Of a stretch of 5,157 nucleotides of DNA, positions 1 through 5,117 are shown piece by piece (within the stretch, counting starts at the first letter, position 1; every line of letters begins with the position of its first letter). The notes under the pieces are model-generated. The model was given only the letters and a program-made list of their open reading frames with translations. It searched no databases and had not been told where the DNA came from. A program made the translations under genes and the position numbers. The stretch is from an uncultured Methanobrevibacter sp. (GTDB lineage: Archaea > Methanobacteriota > Methanobacteria > Methanobacteriales > Methanobacteriaceae): NCBI GenBank assembly GCA_902783085.1, contig CACZPT010000030.1:1-5157 (forward strand), read 5' to 3'.

Positions 1-2
1 AA

Positions 3-155
3 AAATCTAATGAAAATCAAGAAACAAATGAAAATCAAGAAGTGGGCGAAAAAACTGATACTCAGACAACACTCATAACTAAAAAAAAAAGTCCAATCCG
101 AACTAGATTTATTTACATAAATCTAGCACCCTATATAAAGTTAATATTCCTTTAA
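3..155 (+). CDS. Possible 3' end of a plus-strand gene (partial, unidentified)
   Basis: One plus-strand frame is open from the left edge to a TAA at 153-155. Its first half looks coding: it is hydrophilic, rich in E, N, Q and T, and a 15-bp unit occurs twice (9-23 and 27-41), giving the peptide NENQETNENQE. Such low-complexity stretches are typical of linkers or tails. The second half turns basic and then hydrophobic, ending in YIKLIFL, and runs through a perfect hairpin (103-126) and 15 bp into the end of the converging HIRAN fragment, so the true coding part may be shorter or disrupted. Another frame is open only to the TAA at 76-78. I do not recognise the product. The call rests on composition and frame alone and is weak. 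Confidence 0.3.
   Translation, partial: KSNENQETNENQEVGEKTDTQTTLITKKKSPIRTRFIYINLAPYIKLIFL
81..126 (-). terminator. Hairpin plus T10 run, terminator-like on the minus strand
   Basis: Positions 103-112 and 117-126 form a perfect 10-bp inverted repeat (arm CTAGATTTAT) around a 4-base loop. Read on the minus strand the hairpin is followed, after a 12-base spacer, by ten consecutive T (81-90). It lies 14 bp beyond the stop codon of the HIRAN fragment (141-143), where that gene's transcript would end. Archaeal termination depends mainly on T-runs, so the T10 is the stronger part of the signal. On the plus strand no T-run follows the hairpin. The spacer is longer than in a classical bacterial terminator. 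Confidence 0.4.
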
Positions 156-347
156 AAAAATTTTAAATTTAACAGAACCAGCATTATAGATTTTATCATT
201 TACATTATCATTGTTTAAATCAAGAATTATACCATATATCTCTTTTCCAGCATCAAATAAATTAGCCAATACTTTATTATCGGCACATGGAACATAACCT
301 ATTTTTTGACCTTGATATTTAACTAATATTGCATATCTATCAATATG
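141..347 (-). pseudogene. HIRAN-domain protein, 3' fragment without a start
   Basis: The minus strand encodes 68 codons from an in-frame TAA (348-350) to the TAA at 141-143, with no ATG, GTG or TTG preceding the conserved part and no Shine-Dalgarno site. The peptide begins HIDRYAILVKYQGQKIGYVP and continues with DNKVLANLFDAGKEIYG, which follows the HIRAN pattern: a D-x-x-AI-x-V strand, a GYVP turn, then DN-x-x-LA-x-L-x-DAG. It ends in a Lys/Phe-rich tail. The roughly 40 N-terminal residues expected of a stand-alone HIRAN protein, including the EP-x-N-x-x-D approach to this strand, are missing; the sequence to the right is the terminator and then the end of the adhesin gene. HIRAN domains bind DNA ends in the eukaryotic helicase HLTF and also occur as small stand-alone prokaryotic proteins. 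The fold assignment is by motif recognition. I infer a dead, 5'-deleted gene; expression as a short peptide cannot be excluded. Confidence 0.7.
143..174. repeat. Direct repeat, left copy (32 bp, HIRAN 3' end)
   Basis: These 32 bp match 4417-4448 at 29 positions in the same orientation. Here they form the final codons of the HIRAN fragment, encoding VKFKIFLKEY on the minus strand. Two of the three differences are third-position synonymous changes (GTT/GTC and ATT/ATC), and the third changes Lys to Arg. That pattern fits divergence from a common coding ancestor. The similarity does not visibly continue on either side. Confidence 0.65.
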
Positions 348-372
348 TTATAGTATATGGTTAAATAAGTTT

Positions 373-411
373 AAAAAAATAAAAAAAGGAGTAAATGATT
401 TAATCATTTAC
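373..411 (-). terminator. Terminator of the adhesin-peptidase gene
   Basis: A perfect inverted repeat with 10-base arms (GTAAATGATT and its complement) around a single central base occupies 391-411, directly touching the TAA stop at 412-414. On the minus strand it is followed by TCC and then two T7 runs separated by one A (387-373). A hairpin plus a double T-run right after the stop is a strong transcription end signal, and archaeal RNA polymerase terminates at T-runs even without a stem. It separates the adhesin transcript from the HIRAN fragment downstream. Confidence 0.75.
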
Positions 412-3400
412 TTATTCGATAACGGTTACTGTGTTTCCTGTTGAAGCAGCACCATAACTTGAAGTTATAATGTAGACATCAGGCATTAAATTAATATTTA
501 ATGCAGCAGTACCATTACCGTCAGTTAATCTTTTATAGAATACACCGTTGATGTTGAATGTAACGTTTTGACCGGCATTTGGATTACCCTGACCGTCAAC
601 TAAATTAGCTTTAAACTGATCTGAGGTTCCGTATTTTTTAGTCAAGTTATTTGCAGTAATTATTGGTAAAACAGTAATTTCATTTGAAACCATTGAATCA
701 CCATACATTGCAGTAATAGTGTATGTACCTGGATTTAAGTTAATTTTTAACTGAGCATAACCTTCTGCATCAGTTGATCTTTCATACATTACACCATTAA
801 TGTTGAATACTACTGTTTTGTTTGCGCCAACTGCTTTTCCTTGGCTGTCCAATACTTTGACTCTGTATTGTGAGTCATTTCTGAAGTATTTTACCAAATC
901 TTTATTTTCAGTAATTTGTGAAAGAACTGTAATAAGATTTGATGACATTTCATTAGTAATTGGATTGATTGCAGTTAAAATGTATTCACCAGGGTTTAAG
1001 TTAATGTTTAATCTTGCTAAACCTTTATCTCCACTAACTTTACGTTTATACATTACTCCATTGATGTTGAATGTAACTTCCGTACCGTCAGCTAGAAAAT
1101 CACCCTTTGTGTCAACAAATGTCGCATAGTATTGAGTACCGTTTTTGAATATTTTAGTAACATTAGTACCGTTAACAGTTGTTAAAACAGTAATAGTAGC
1201 ATCTGCAATTGTACTGTTTACTATTACGGTAGCTTCGTATTCACCAGGACCTAAATTAATATTCATTCCTGCAACACCATTTTCATCAGTAGTTCTATTA
1301 TATTCTTTACCGTTTAATTTGATTACAACACTTTGATTAGCAATTGGATTACCTGCAGTATCAGTTACATTGAAAACAAACCTATCCGGACTACCTACAA
1401 ACTTAGTTATGTTTTCTACGTTAATAACAATATCTTCCAATATTGTAATTGCATTTAAAATAGCCATATTGTTATAATAGGTTACTATTCCATAGAAACC
1501 TGATTTTAAATCAAGATAGATTGTAGCTTCACCCTTTGCATCTGCAGTTATAGTTTGATTAGTACCATTGAATTCAAAGGTTACATTCTCATAAGGATTA
1601 ACTGTTGCAGTAAATGGGGTTTTATTGCCGTCATAAATGCTAATAAGATTTTCAGTGATATTTAAATCTTCAACAGTTAAAGCTTTTAGGATAACTGCAG
1701 CATCTCCACCATCATTTAAATCATTCCATTTTCCATTATAATAATAAAATGAAGTGTTATCTTTAGTATGTGCTCTTAAAGCAACAACTAACGGTAAAAG
1801 AGTATTATTAAATACTACTTCAAATTCATCTCCTTTTTTGATTTGGATGTATAAATCTAATGGGATTGTAGCATATCCATTGAAATCAGAAGTACCATTT
1901 TGATTATATAGTTCAACTCCATTTAAATATATCCAAAGCTGATATTTTGAATCAGCGGGCATGTAAGTTCCAATAGCAGCTATTAAATCATCTTTTTCAG
2001 CAATGAATTTAGTTTTATACAATGTAATACTATTATTAAGAATTAATTCTCCACCCATATCATTTTGATAATTCATATTATAAGTGATATTATTTCTTAT
2101 AATATAACCTACTGTATCTGCATCTCGTGCTAAAGAGGTATCATAGTATGAGATATAGAAATAACCTTTATCACCCCAGTCGGTTCCCCAACTGTTTTTA
2201 ATGATAAATGCACCGTCACCTGGTGGTGGAGTTACAAAATTATCTCTGGAGTAGTTATCGTCCCATCCTACAACACAAACCCTATGGTTTGATGACTGAT
2301 TACCATAATAATATTGGGCAGAAGTATTTGTGTTGAAATATGCTTGTGTATGTTCAGCACGATAACTAATAGCTAAAGCACCATAGTTTATTATACCTTC
2401 TTTAATCAAATCAATACTGGAATTCTTAGGAATCACTAATACATCGTATACACGGATATCTTCAGGTGTTTCTATTAATTGAGATATTTTTCCAAGTTGA
2501 TCATAGGTATCATAAACAGAAGGTGAAACTCCAAGCCAGTTTGATAAATAAGCTACTGCATCATATGGAGTTCCGCCTTCACATATAAATGTTGATCCAT
2601 ATTTTGAATATTTAAGCATTGTATTTTGCATATTATTTTCAGAAAAATCTGCAGTAATATTCGCATATCTTAGTAATGCAGATTCTAATGCACCAATATT
2701 ACCAAATGTCCAACATGATCCCATATTACCTTGATTTCTAACTGGTGAAGTCCAATTATAATCTCTTAAATCGAATGAAACAGGTAACTCAGCATATGGG
2801 TATGTACCATTAATTAGTGTTATATGTACTGGACTAGTTTGAATTGTTAAATTATAATCTTCTTCATATTTGAAAGTATCATTATTGAATTCATCTCCAG
2901 TTATTGATACAAATCTACTGAATCCTAAAAGAATACTAACATGGCCATCATTAGGATTATTATAATAGCTCTTTGATGAGTTGATTGATGAATCATAAGC
3001 ATATATGGAAGAACCTATATTAGCAACATTATTTTCAATAATATTGGACATTAATATTAAATCACTCATATCCACATAAATTGCTCCACCATTTGAAAAC
3101 TCAGGTTCTAATCCACAATTTGAAGTGAAATTTGAATTTTCAATTACACTCTCATTAACATATGATAAATAAATAGCTCCACCATTAAAAAATGCTTCAT
3201 TTGAAGTAAAGCTTGTATTATTGATATATAAATTTCCACCAAGTTGGACAAATGCTCCACCGAACTCAGATGAACAATTTTCAAATTGTGAGTTTAAAAT
3301 CATCACAGTACCATTTGCTTGACCCTTTTCACCAAGTATATCTGCATAAAATGCTCCGCCGTTTCTTTCAGAGCCAACATTTGTAAAGCTACAATTCTTT

Positions 3401-4206
3401 ATTACAATACGTCCCCAAATTTCTTTAACAGATACTGCTCCTGCAGTTTGATGCGCATATAAATCATCAAATACACAGTTTTCAATTACACCTGCACCAC
3501 CTACTGAATGTAATACTGTAGAGTAGTTAGAGCTTAAATTGCTAAATGTGGTATTTACAATATAAAAATTTCCGTCTCCATAAATTAAAGCCCAATTAAT
3601 TACATCTTTATTTACAAAAGTTCCATTAATAACTTGAATTAAATTTGCTCCATCCATATCAATTGCAGAACCCTTTGGAGCATAATTATTTATAAATTTA
3701 TCATCTCTACTTATATAATTACCATCATTGGTTATATAAACTGCACCACCCATATCTCCTGCAGTATTATTCTCAAATACAACATTATTTGTAATCAATG
3801 TAGCATTATTAACTACTAAAAGAGAATTTATTCCATTTTTGATGGTAATATCTTTAAGTATTACACTTGAATTTTCACCTAATTTAAATAATCTAGCTTG
3901 ACCAGCACAATCAATGAAATGGTTATTACCATTTATAATGAATGAAGAATTTTCTATTATAATCCCCTGTTCCAAACCTTGGTCAGTCAAACTATTAAAA
4001 GAATAATCATTCGTTAGATTAACTTCTTCTGAAGTACTATTATTTAATTCATCAAGTAAATCATGAAATGAACCATATGATACACTTACTTGATTATCAT
4101 TGTCAACACTTAATTGTTCAGTTGAGTTTAAATCTTCAGCTGAAACTGCACTGATAGATAAAATAAATATTAATGCAATAAATATCGACATTTTATAAAA
4201 TTTCAA
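412..4206 (-). CDS. Secreted adhesin-like protein with papain-family (C1A) cysteine peptidase domain
   Basis: This is a cell-surface protein combining a putative adhesin with a peptidase. Residues are numbered from the ATG at 4221; the start chosen is the TTG at residue 6 (4206), because GGAGGT lies 7 bases upstream of it, while the ATG has no ribosome binding site. Layout: signal peptide to about residue 28 (AVSA/ED); right-handed beta-helix, about 85-425, with Pmp-like GGAIY/GGAFY turns at 158, 288, 321, 347 and 378; papain domain 479-700; lectin-like domain about 701-849, as often follows C1 peptidases in clostridia and methanogens; a degenerate Ig-like unit about 852-930; four Ig-like repeats 930-1269. 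The catalytic set is complete: oxyanion Gln497, Cys503 in GSCWTF, His646 in NHRVCVVGW, Asn676 in KNSWGTDWG. No I29-type inhibitory propeptide is visible. N-x-S/T sites are abundant. The protein ends within the last repeat, without membrane anchor, sortase signal or recognisable pseudomurein-binding repeat, so its attachment is unclear. The family is well known in Methanobrevibacter; the substrate is unknown. Confidence 0.93.
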   Translation of the reverse strand: MKFYKMSIFIALIFILSISAVSAEDLNSTEQLSVDNDNQVSVSYGSFHDLLDELNNSTSEEVNLTNDYSFNSLTDQGLEQGIIIENSSFIINGNNHFIDCAGQARLFKLGENSSVILKDITIKNGINSLLVVNNATLITNNVVFENNTAGDMGGAVYITNDGNYISRDDKFINNYAPKGSAIDMDGANLIQVINGTFVNKDVINWALIYGDGNFYIVNTTFSNLSSNYSTVLHSVGGAGVIENCVFDDLYAHQTAGAVSVKEIWGRIVIKNCSFTNVGSERNGGAFYADILGEKGQANGTVMILNSQFENCSSEFGGAFVQLGGNLYINNTSFTSNEAFFNGGAIYLSYVNESVIENSNFTSNCGLEPEFSNGGAIYVDMSDLILMSNIIENNVANIGSSIYAYDSSINSSKSYYNNPNDGHVSILLGFSRFVSITGDEFNNDTFKYEEDYNLTIQTSPVHITLINGTYPYAELPVSFDLRDYNWTSPVRNQGNMGSCWTFGNIGALESALLRYANITADFSENNMQNTMLKYSKYGSTFICEGGTPYDAVAYLSNWLGVSPSVYDTYDQLGKISQLIETPEDIRVYDVLVIPKNSSIDLIKEGIINYGALAISYRAEHTQAYFNTNTSAQYYYGNQSSNHRVCVVGWDDNYSRDNFVTPPPGDGAFIIKNSWGTDWGDKGYFYISYYDTSLARDADTVGYIIRNNITYNMNYQNDMGGELILNNSITLYKTKFIAEKDDLIAAIGTYMPADSKYQLWIYLNGVELYNQNGTSDFNGYATIPLDLYIQIKKGDEFEVVFNNTLLPLVVALRAHTKDNTSFYYYNGKWNDLNDGGDAAVILKALTVEDLNITENLISIYDGNKTPFTATVNPYENVTFEFNGTNQTITADAKGEATIYLDLKSGFYGIVTYYNNMAILNAITILEDIVINVENITKFVGSPDRFVFNVTDTAGNPIANQSVVIKLNGKEYNRTTDENGVAGMNINLGPGEYEATVIVNSTIADATITVLTTVNGTNVTKIFKNGTQYYATFVDTKGDFLADGTEVTFNINGVMYKRKVSGDKGLARLNINLNPGEYILTAINPITNEMSSNLITVLSQITENKDLVKYFRNDSQYRVKVLDSQGKAVGANKTVVFNINGVMYERSTDAEGYAQLKINLNPGTYTITAMYGDSMVSNEITVLPIITANNLTKKYGTSDQFKANLVDGQGNPNAGQNVTFNINGVFYKRLTDGNGTAALNINLMPDVYIITSSYGAASTGNTVTVIE
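415..1434 (-). repeat. Four C-terminal Ig-like tandem repeats of the adhesin
   Basis: Four units of 84-87 residues lie at about 930-1013, 1014-1100, 1101-1185 and 1186-1269. Each shows a leading N-x-(T/L)-x-K-x-(F/Y), a central FNINGVMY(K/E)R-type strand pair, a D-x-x-G turn, LNINLNPGEY, and a closing (I/V)TVL. Units 2-4 are closest to each other; unit 1 has IKLNGKEYNR in place of FNINGVMYKR, and the last has MPD where the others have (N/G)PG. These are bacterial Ig-like folds of the kind used as stalks in methanogen adhesin-like proteins. The strong similarity, visible also in the DNA (for example GATGTTGAATGTAAC in two units), makes the array prone to copy-number change. Confidence 0.85.
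1675..2121 (-). other. Lectin-like domain region of the adhesin
   Basis: About residues 701-849 follow the peptidase directly and are predicted to be all beta. Marks are DMGGELILNNSITLYKTKFI at the start, LIAAIGTYMPADSKYQLWIY in the middle and YYNGKWNDLNDGGDAAVILK near the end. This order (C1 peptidase, then a jelly-roll, lectin-like module) is familiar from secreted clostridial and methanogen C1 peptidases. Carbohydrate binding is inferred from the family name and not from any ligand residue I can identify. Confidence 0.6.
2122..2787 (-). other. Papain-like C1A peptidase domain of the adhesin
   Basis: The domain opens with LPVSFDLRDYNWTSPVRNQG, the usual mature N-terminus of C1A enzymes. 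The active-site codons are TGT for Cys503 (2713-2715), CAT for His646 (2284-2286) and AAC for Asn676 (2194-2196); Gln497 supplies the oxyanion hole. Cys547 in ICEGGTPYDA sits where papain-family enzymes place a disulphide partner. All required residues are present and no frame interruption is seen, so it should be catalytically competent. Confidence 0.9.
2947..3969 (-). other. Beta-helix (Pmp-like) region of the adhesin
   Basis: Residues about 85-425 are built from loosely repeating units of 22-35 residues. A typical unit is N-x-x-F-x-(N/S)-N followed by (N/F)GGA(I/F/V)Y. Repeated Asn, Gly and small hydrophobic residues are the signature of a parallel right-handed beta-helix of the chlamydial Pmp or pectate-lyase type, common in methanogen adhesin-like proteins. 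Cys residues at 249, 277 and 316 occupy equivalent turn positions (NC-V/S) and could stack or pair. The region probably projects the peptidase and/or binds a partner surface. Confidence 0.75.
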
Positions 4207-4213
4207 TAAAAAA

Positions 4214-4219
4214 ACCTCC
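4214..4219 (-). promoter_or_regulatory. Shine-Dalgarno site setting a TTG start
   Basis: The minus strand reads GGAGGT at 4219-4214, then the 7 bases TTTTTTA, then TTG at 4206-4204. The upstream in-frame ATG (4221-4219) overlaps the first G of this site and has no such motif before it. The next in-frame ATG (4191) is 22 bases from it, too far. Spacing therefore favours TTG. The resulting N-terminus, MKFYKMSIFIALIF, is a textbook signal-peptide start, with Lys residues before the hydrophobic core. Confidence 0.75.
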
Positions 4220-4254
4220 ATATATTATATGAGTTGTAGATTTATTTAATTTAA

Positions 4255-4262
4255 TATATAAA
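4255..4262 (-). promoter_or_regulatory. Archaeal TATA box of the adhesin-peptidase gene
   Basis: The minus strand reads TTTATATA at 4262-4255, a good match to the euryarchaeal TATA box. Transcription starting about 25 bases downstream of its centre, near 4233, would give a leader of about 27 bases before the TTG start. That leader contains the whole Shine-Dalgarno site but would leave only about 12 bases before the upstream ATG. The AT-rich setting offers overlapping alternatives such as TATATTTA, so the exact box is uncertain. No convincing operator is seen beside it. Confidence 0.5.
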
Positions 4263-4290
4263 TATAGCATATTTGAGCTTAAAATAATGA

Positions 4291-4386
4291 GAAACATTTA
4301 TTGCTTTGGTTGTAGGAATGCAAGTTGGTTGTATGATTGGTTATATCTACCTTAATTATTATTTAAACAAACATGAACTATTTTAA
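4291..4386 (+). other. Possible remnant of a plus-strand membrane-protein end
   Basis: Within the otherwise gene-free 4264-4540 stretch, one plus-strand frame after a TGA (4288-4290) encodes 31 residues ending at TAA 4384-4386. The peptide contains FIALVVGMQVGCMIGYIYL, which looks like a transmembrane helix, followed by a polar tail NKHELF. The local G content on this strand is clearly higher than in the flanking spacer. No ribosome binding site is present, and the only in-frame ATGs (4318, 4333) lie inside the helix. An imperfectly placed inverted repeat (4376-4382 with 4385-4391) surrounds the stop. I read it as a possible decayed gene end; chance is a real alternative for so short a frame. 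Confidence 0.2.
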
Positions 4387-4416
4387 TAGTTAAACATGAT
4401 ACAGTTCACAATAAAA

Positions 4417-4448
4417 AATATTCCTTTAAAAAGATTTTAAATCTGACA
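4417..4448. repeat. Direct repeat, right copy (32 bp, HIRAN 3'-end remnant)
   Basis: This copy matches 143-174 at 29 of 32 bases. On the minus strand it encodes VRFKIFLKEY, the same end as the HIRAN fragment with Lys changed to Arg, but here the frame runs on for FLL before a TGA and is blocked by a TGA shortly upstream. The remaining HIRAN sequence is not recognisable in 4449-4522. It therefore appears to be a remnant of a second HIRAN gene end. It lies between the small secreted-protein gene and the adhesin gene. Confidence 0.6.
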
Positions 4449-4513
4449 AATCAAATATTTATAATAAAAATCCGCAAAATCACTATTGAAACATTTTACA
4501 AAAATTATCCAAT

Positions 4514-4549
4514 AAAAAAAAGAAAAAATAAATTATAAATTTATTTTTT
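4514..4549 (-). terminator. Terminator of the small secreted-protein gene
   Basis: Positions 4523-4534 and 4538-4549 form a perfect 12-bp inverted repeat, made only of A and T, around the loop ATA. The right arm includes the last two Lys codons and the TAA stop (4541-4543). On the minus strand it is followed by C and then eight T (4521-4514). The T-run is probably the effective signal; the stem is long but thermodynamically weak. Confidence 0.65.
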
Positions 4550-5032
4550 AAGCATAATATATTTAACAACATCTCCAACAGCATTAGTTAAATCGTCTGG
4601 TTCACTATCACCGCCATCATTATCAAAATCATTATCAATTCCAATAACAGTGACAGTATTACCGTCCCTATTTAAGAAATAAGCAATATCATATCCATGA
4701 TTCTTAGAATATGTAGTAGAATCATATTCATAAGTTCCGGTAGGACCAGTACCATCAACACGTGTAGTACCATGTGTACTTTGACCAGTGAAGAAACCTT
4801 GACCTTCTAAATAAGAATTAACCGCATCCTGACCAACAATTTCATTTGTTACAATAATTTGTTCATGATCATGTTCTAAAACAATAGTAGTTTCATTAGT
4901 TTTTGTAACTTTAAAATCATCAGGAACATCGAAATTAAAAGGTCCGAGATTTACAGATTCAGCATAAACTGATGCTACACTCACAGCTATTAATAAAACT
5001 GCCAAAAATGCAAAAATACTTTTATATTTCAT
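4541..5032 (-). CDS. Small secreted protein of unknown function
   Basis: The gene encodes 163 residues. A clear signal peptide spans residues 1-24: MKYK, a hydrophobic core FAFLAVLLIAVSVASV, then cleavage after VYA. The mature part begins with alternating strands (PFNFDVPDDFKV, TTIVLEHDHEQIIVTNE) resembling the opening of Mog1/PsbP-like folds; this fold comparison is a guess. Residues 133-147 are very acidic and contain D-x-D-x-D-G-x-D-S-x-x-D, like a calcium loop. There is no lipobox, anchor or further membrane segment, so it should be released or held by other proteins. The ATG at 5032 has GGAGA (5043-5039) six bases upstream, a good start. It lies upstream of and co-directional with the adhesin-peptidase gene, but its own terminator and a gap of about 330 bp argue against an operon. 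I do not recognise the family by name. No cysteines are present in the mature protein. Confidence 0.88.
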   Translation of the reverse strand: MKYKSIFAFLAVLLIAVSVASVYAESVNLGPFNFDVPDDFKVTKTNETTIVLEHDHEQIIVTNEIVGQDAVNSYLEGQGFFTGQSTHGTTRVDGTGPTGTYEYDSTTYSKNHGYDIAYFLNRDGNTVTVIGIDNDFDNDGGDSEPDDLTNAVGDVVKYIMLKK

Positions 5033-5046
5033 AATAATTCTCCATT

Positions 5047-5068
5047 AAGAAATAATTAAATATTTCTT
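5047..5068 (-). promoter_or_regulatory. 22-bp near-perfect palindrome in the leader of the small gene
   Basis: AAGAAATA (5047-5054) is the exact complement of TATTTCTT (5061-5068), and the 6-base centre carries only one symmetric mismatch. It sits 3 bases upstream of the GGAGA ribosome binding site of the small secreted-protein gene. It could be a regulator site or a leader hairpin near the ribosome binding site. AAATATTTAA inside it resembles a TATA box, but would place the start of transcription almost on the ATG. Chance palindromes are frequent in such AT-rich DNA, so function is unproven. Confidence 0.3.
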
Positions 5069-5117
5069 TAAGAGGATTCGCCATAATTCTCTAGTTTGAT
5101 AATTTCTTTGTTTTTTA

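Noticed and set aside
158..170. Covarying hairpin shared by the two 32-bp repeats (A-T pair at 159/169, G-C pair at 4433/4443)
   Set aside because: Two of the three differences between copies do restore pairing, which first suggested a conserved RNA element. The stem is only 5 bp, and the same changes are equally well explained as codon divergence of the HIRAN 3' end (Lys/Arg and ATT/ATC), which also explains the whole repeat.
800..1336. Plus-strand open frames at 800-1129 and 1145-1336
   Set aside because: They lie entirely antisense to the Ig-like repeats of the adhesin, have no ribosome binding site, and their similarity to one another simply mirrors the repeats on the other strand.
4287..4355. 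Plus-strand mini-gene of 22 codons starting at ATG 4287
   Set aside because: It has no Shine-Dalgarno site, and its Cys/Trp-rich product has no recognisable character; the overlapping frame at 4291-4386 looks more protein-like.
143..4448. Transposon or integrated phage carrying the adhesin
   Set aside because: There is no transposase, integrase, inverted terminal repeat or tRNA gene in the window; only a direct repeat explained by duplicated coding sequence is seen.
4541..5032. Small secreted protein as a chagasin-like inhibitor or partner of the neighbouring papain-type peptidase
   Set aside because: The gene order invites the idea, but the NPTTG, GxGG and RPW motifs of chagasin-type inhibitors are absent, and the two genes have separate transcription signals.
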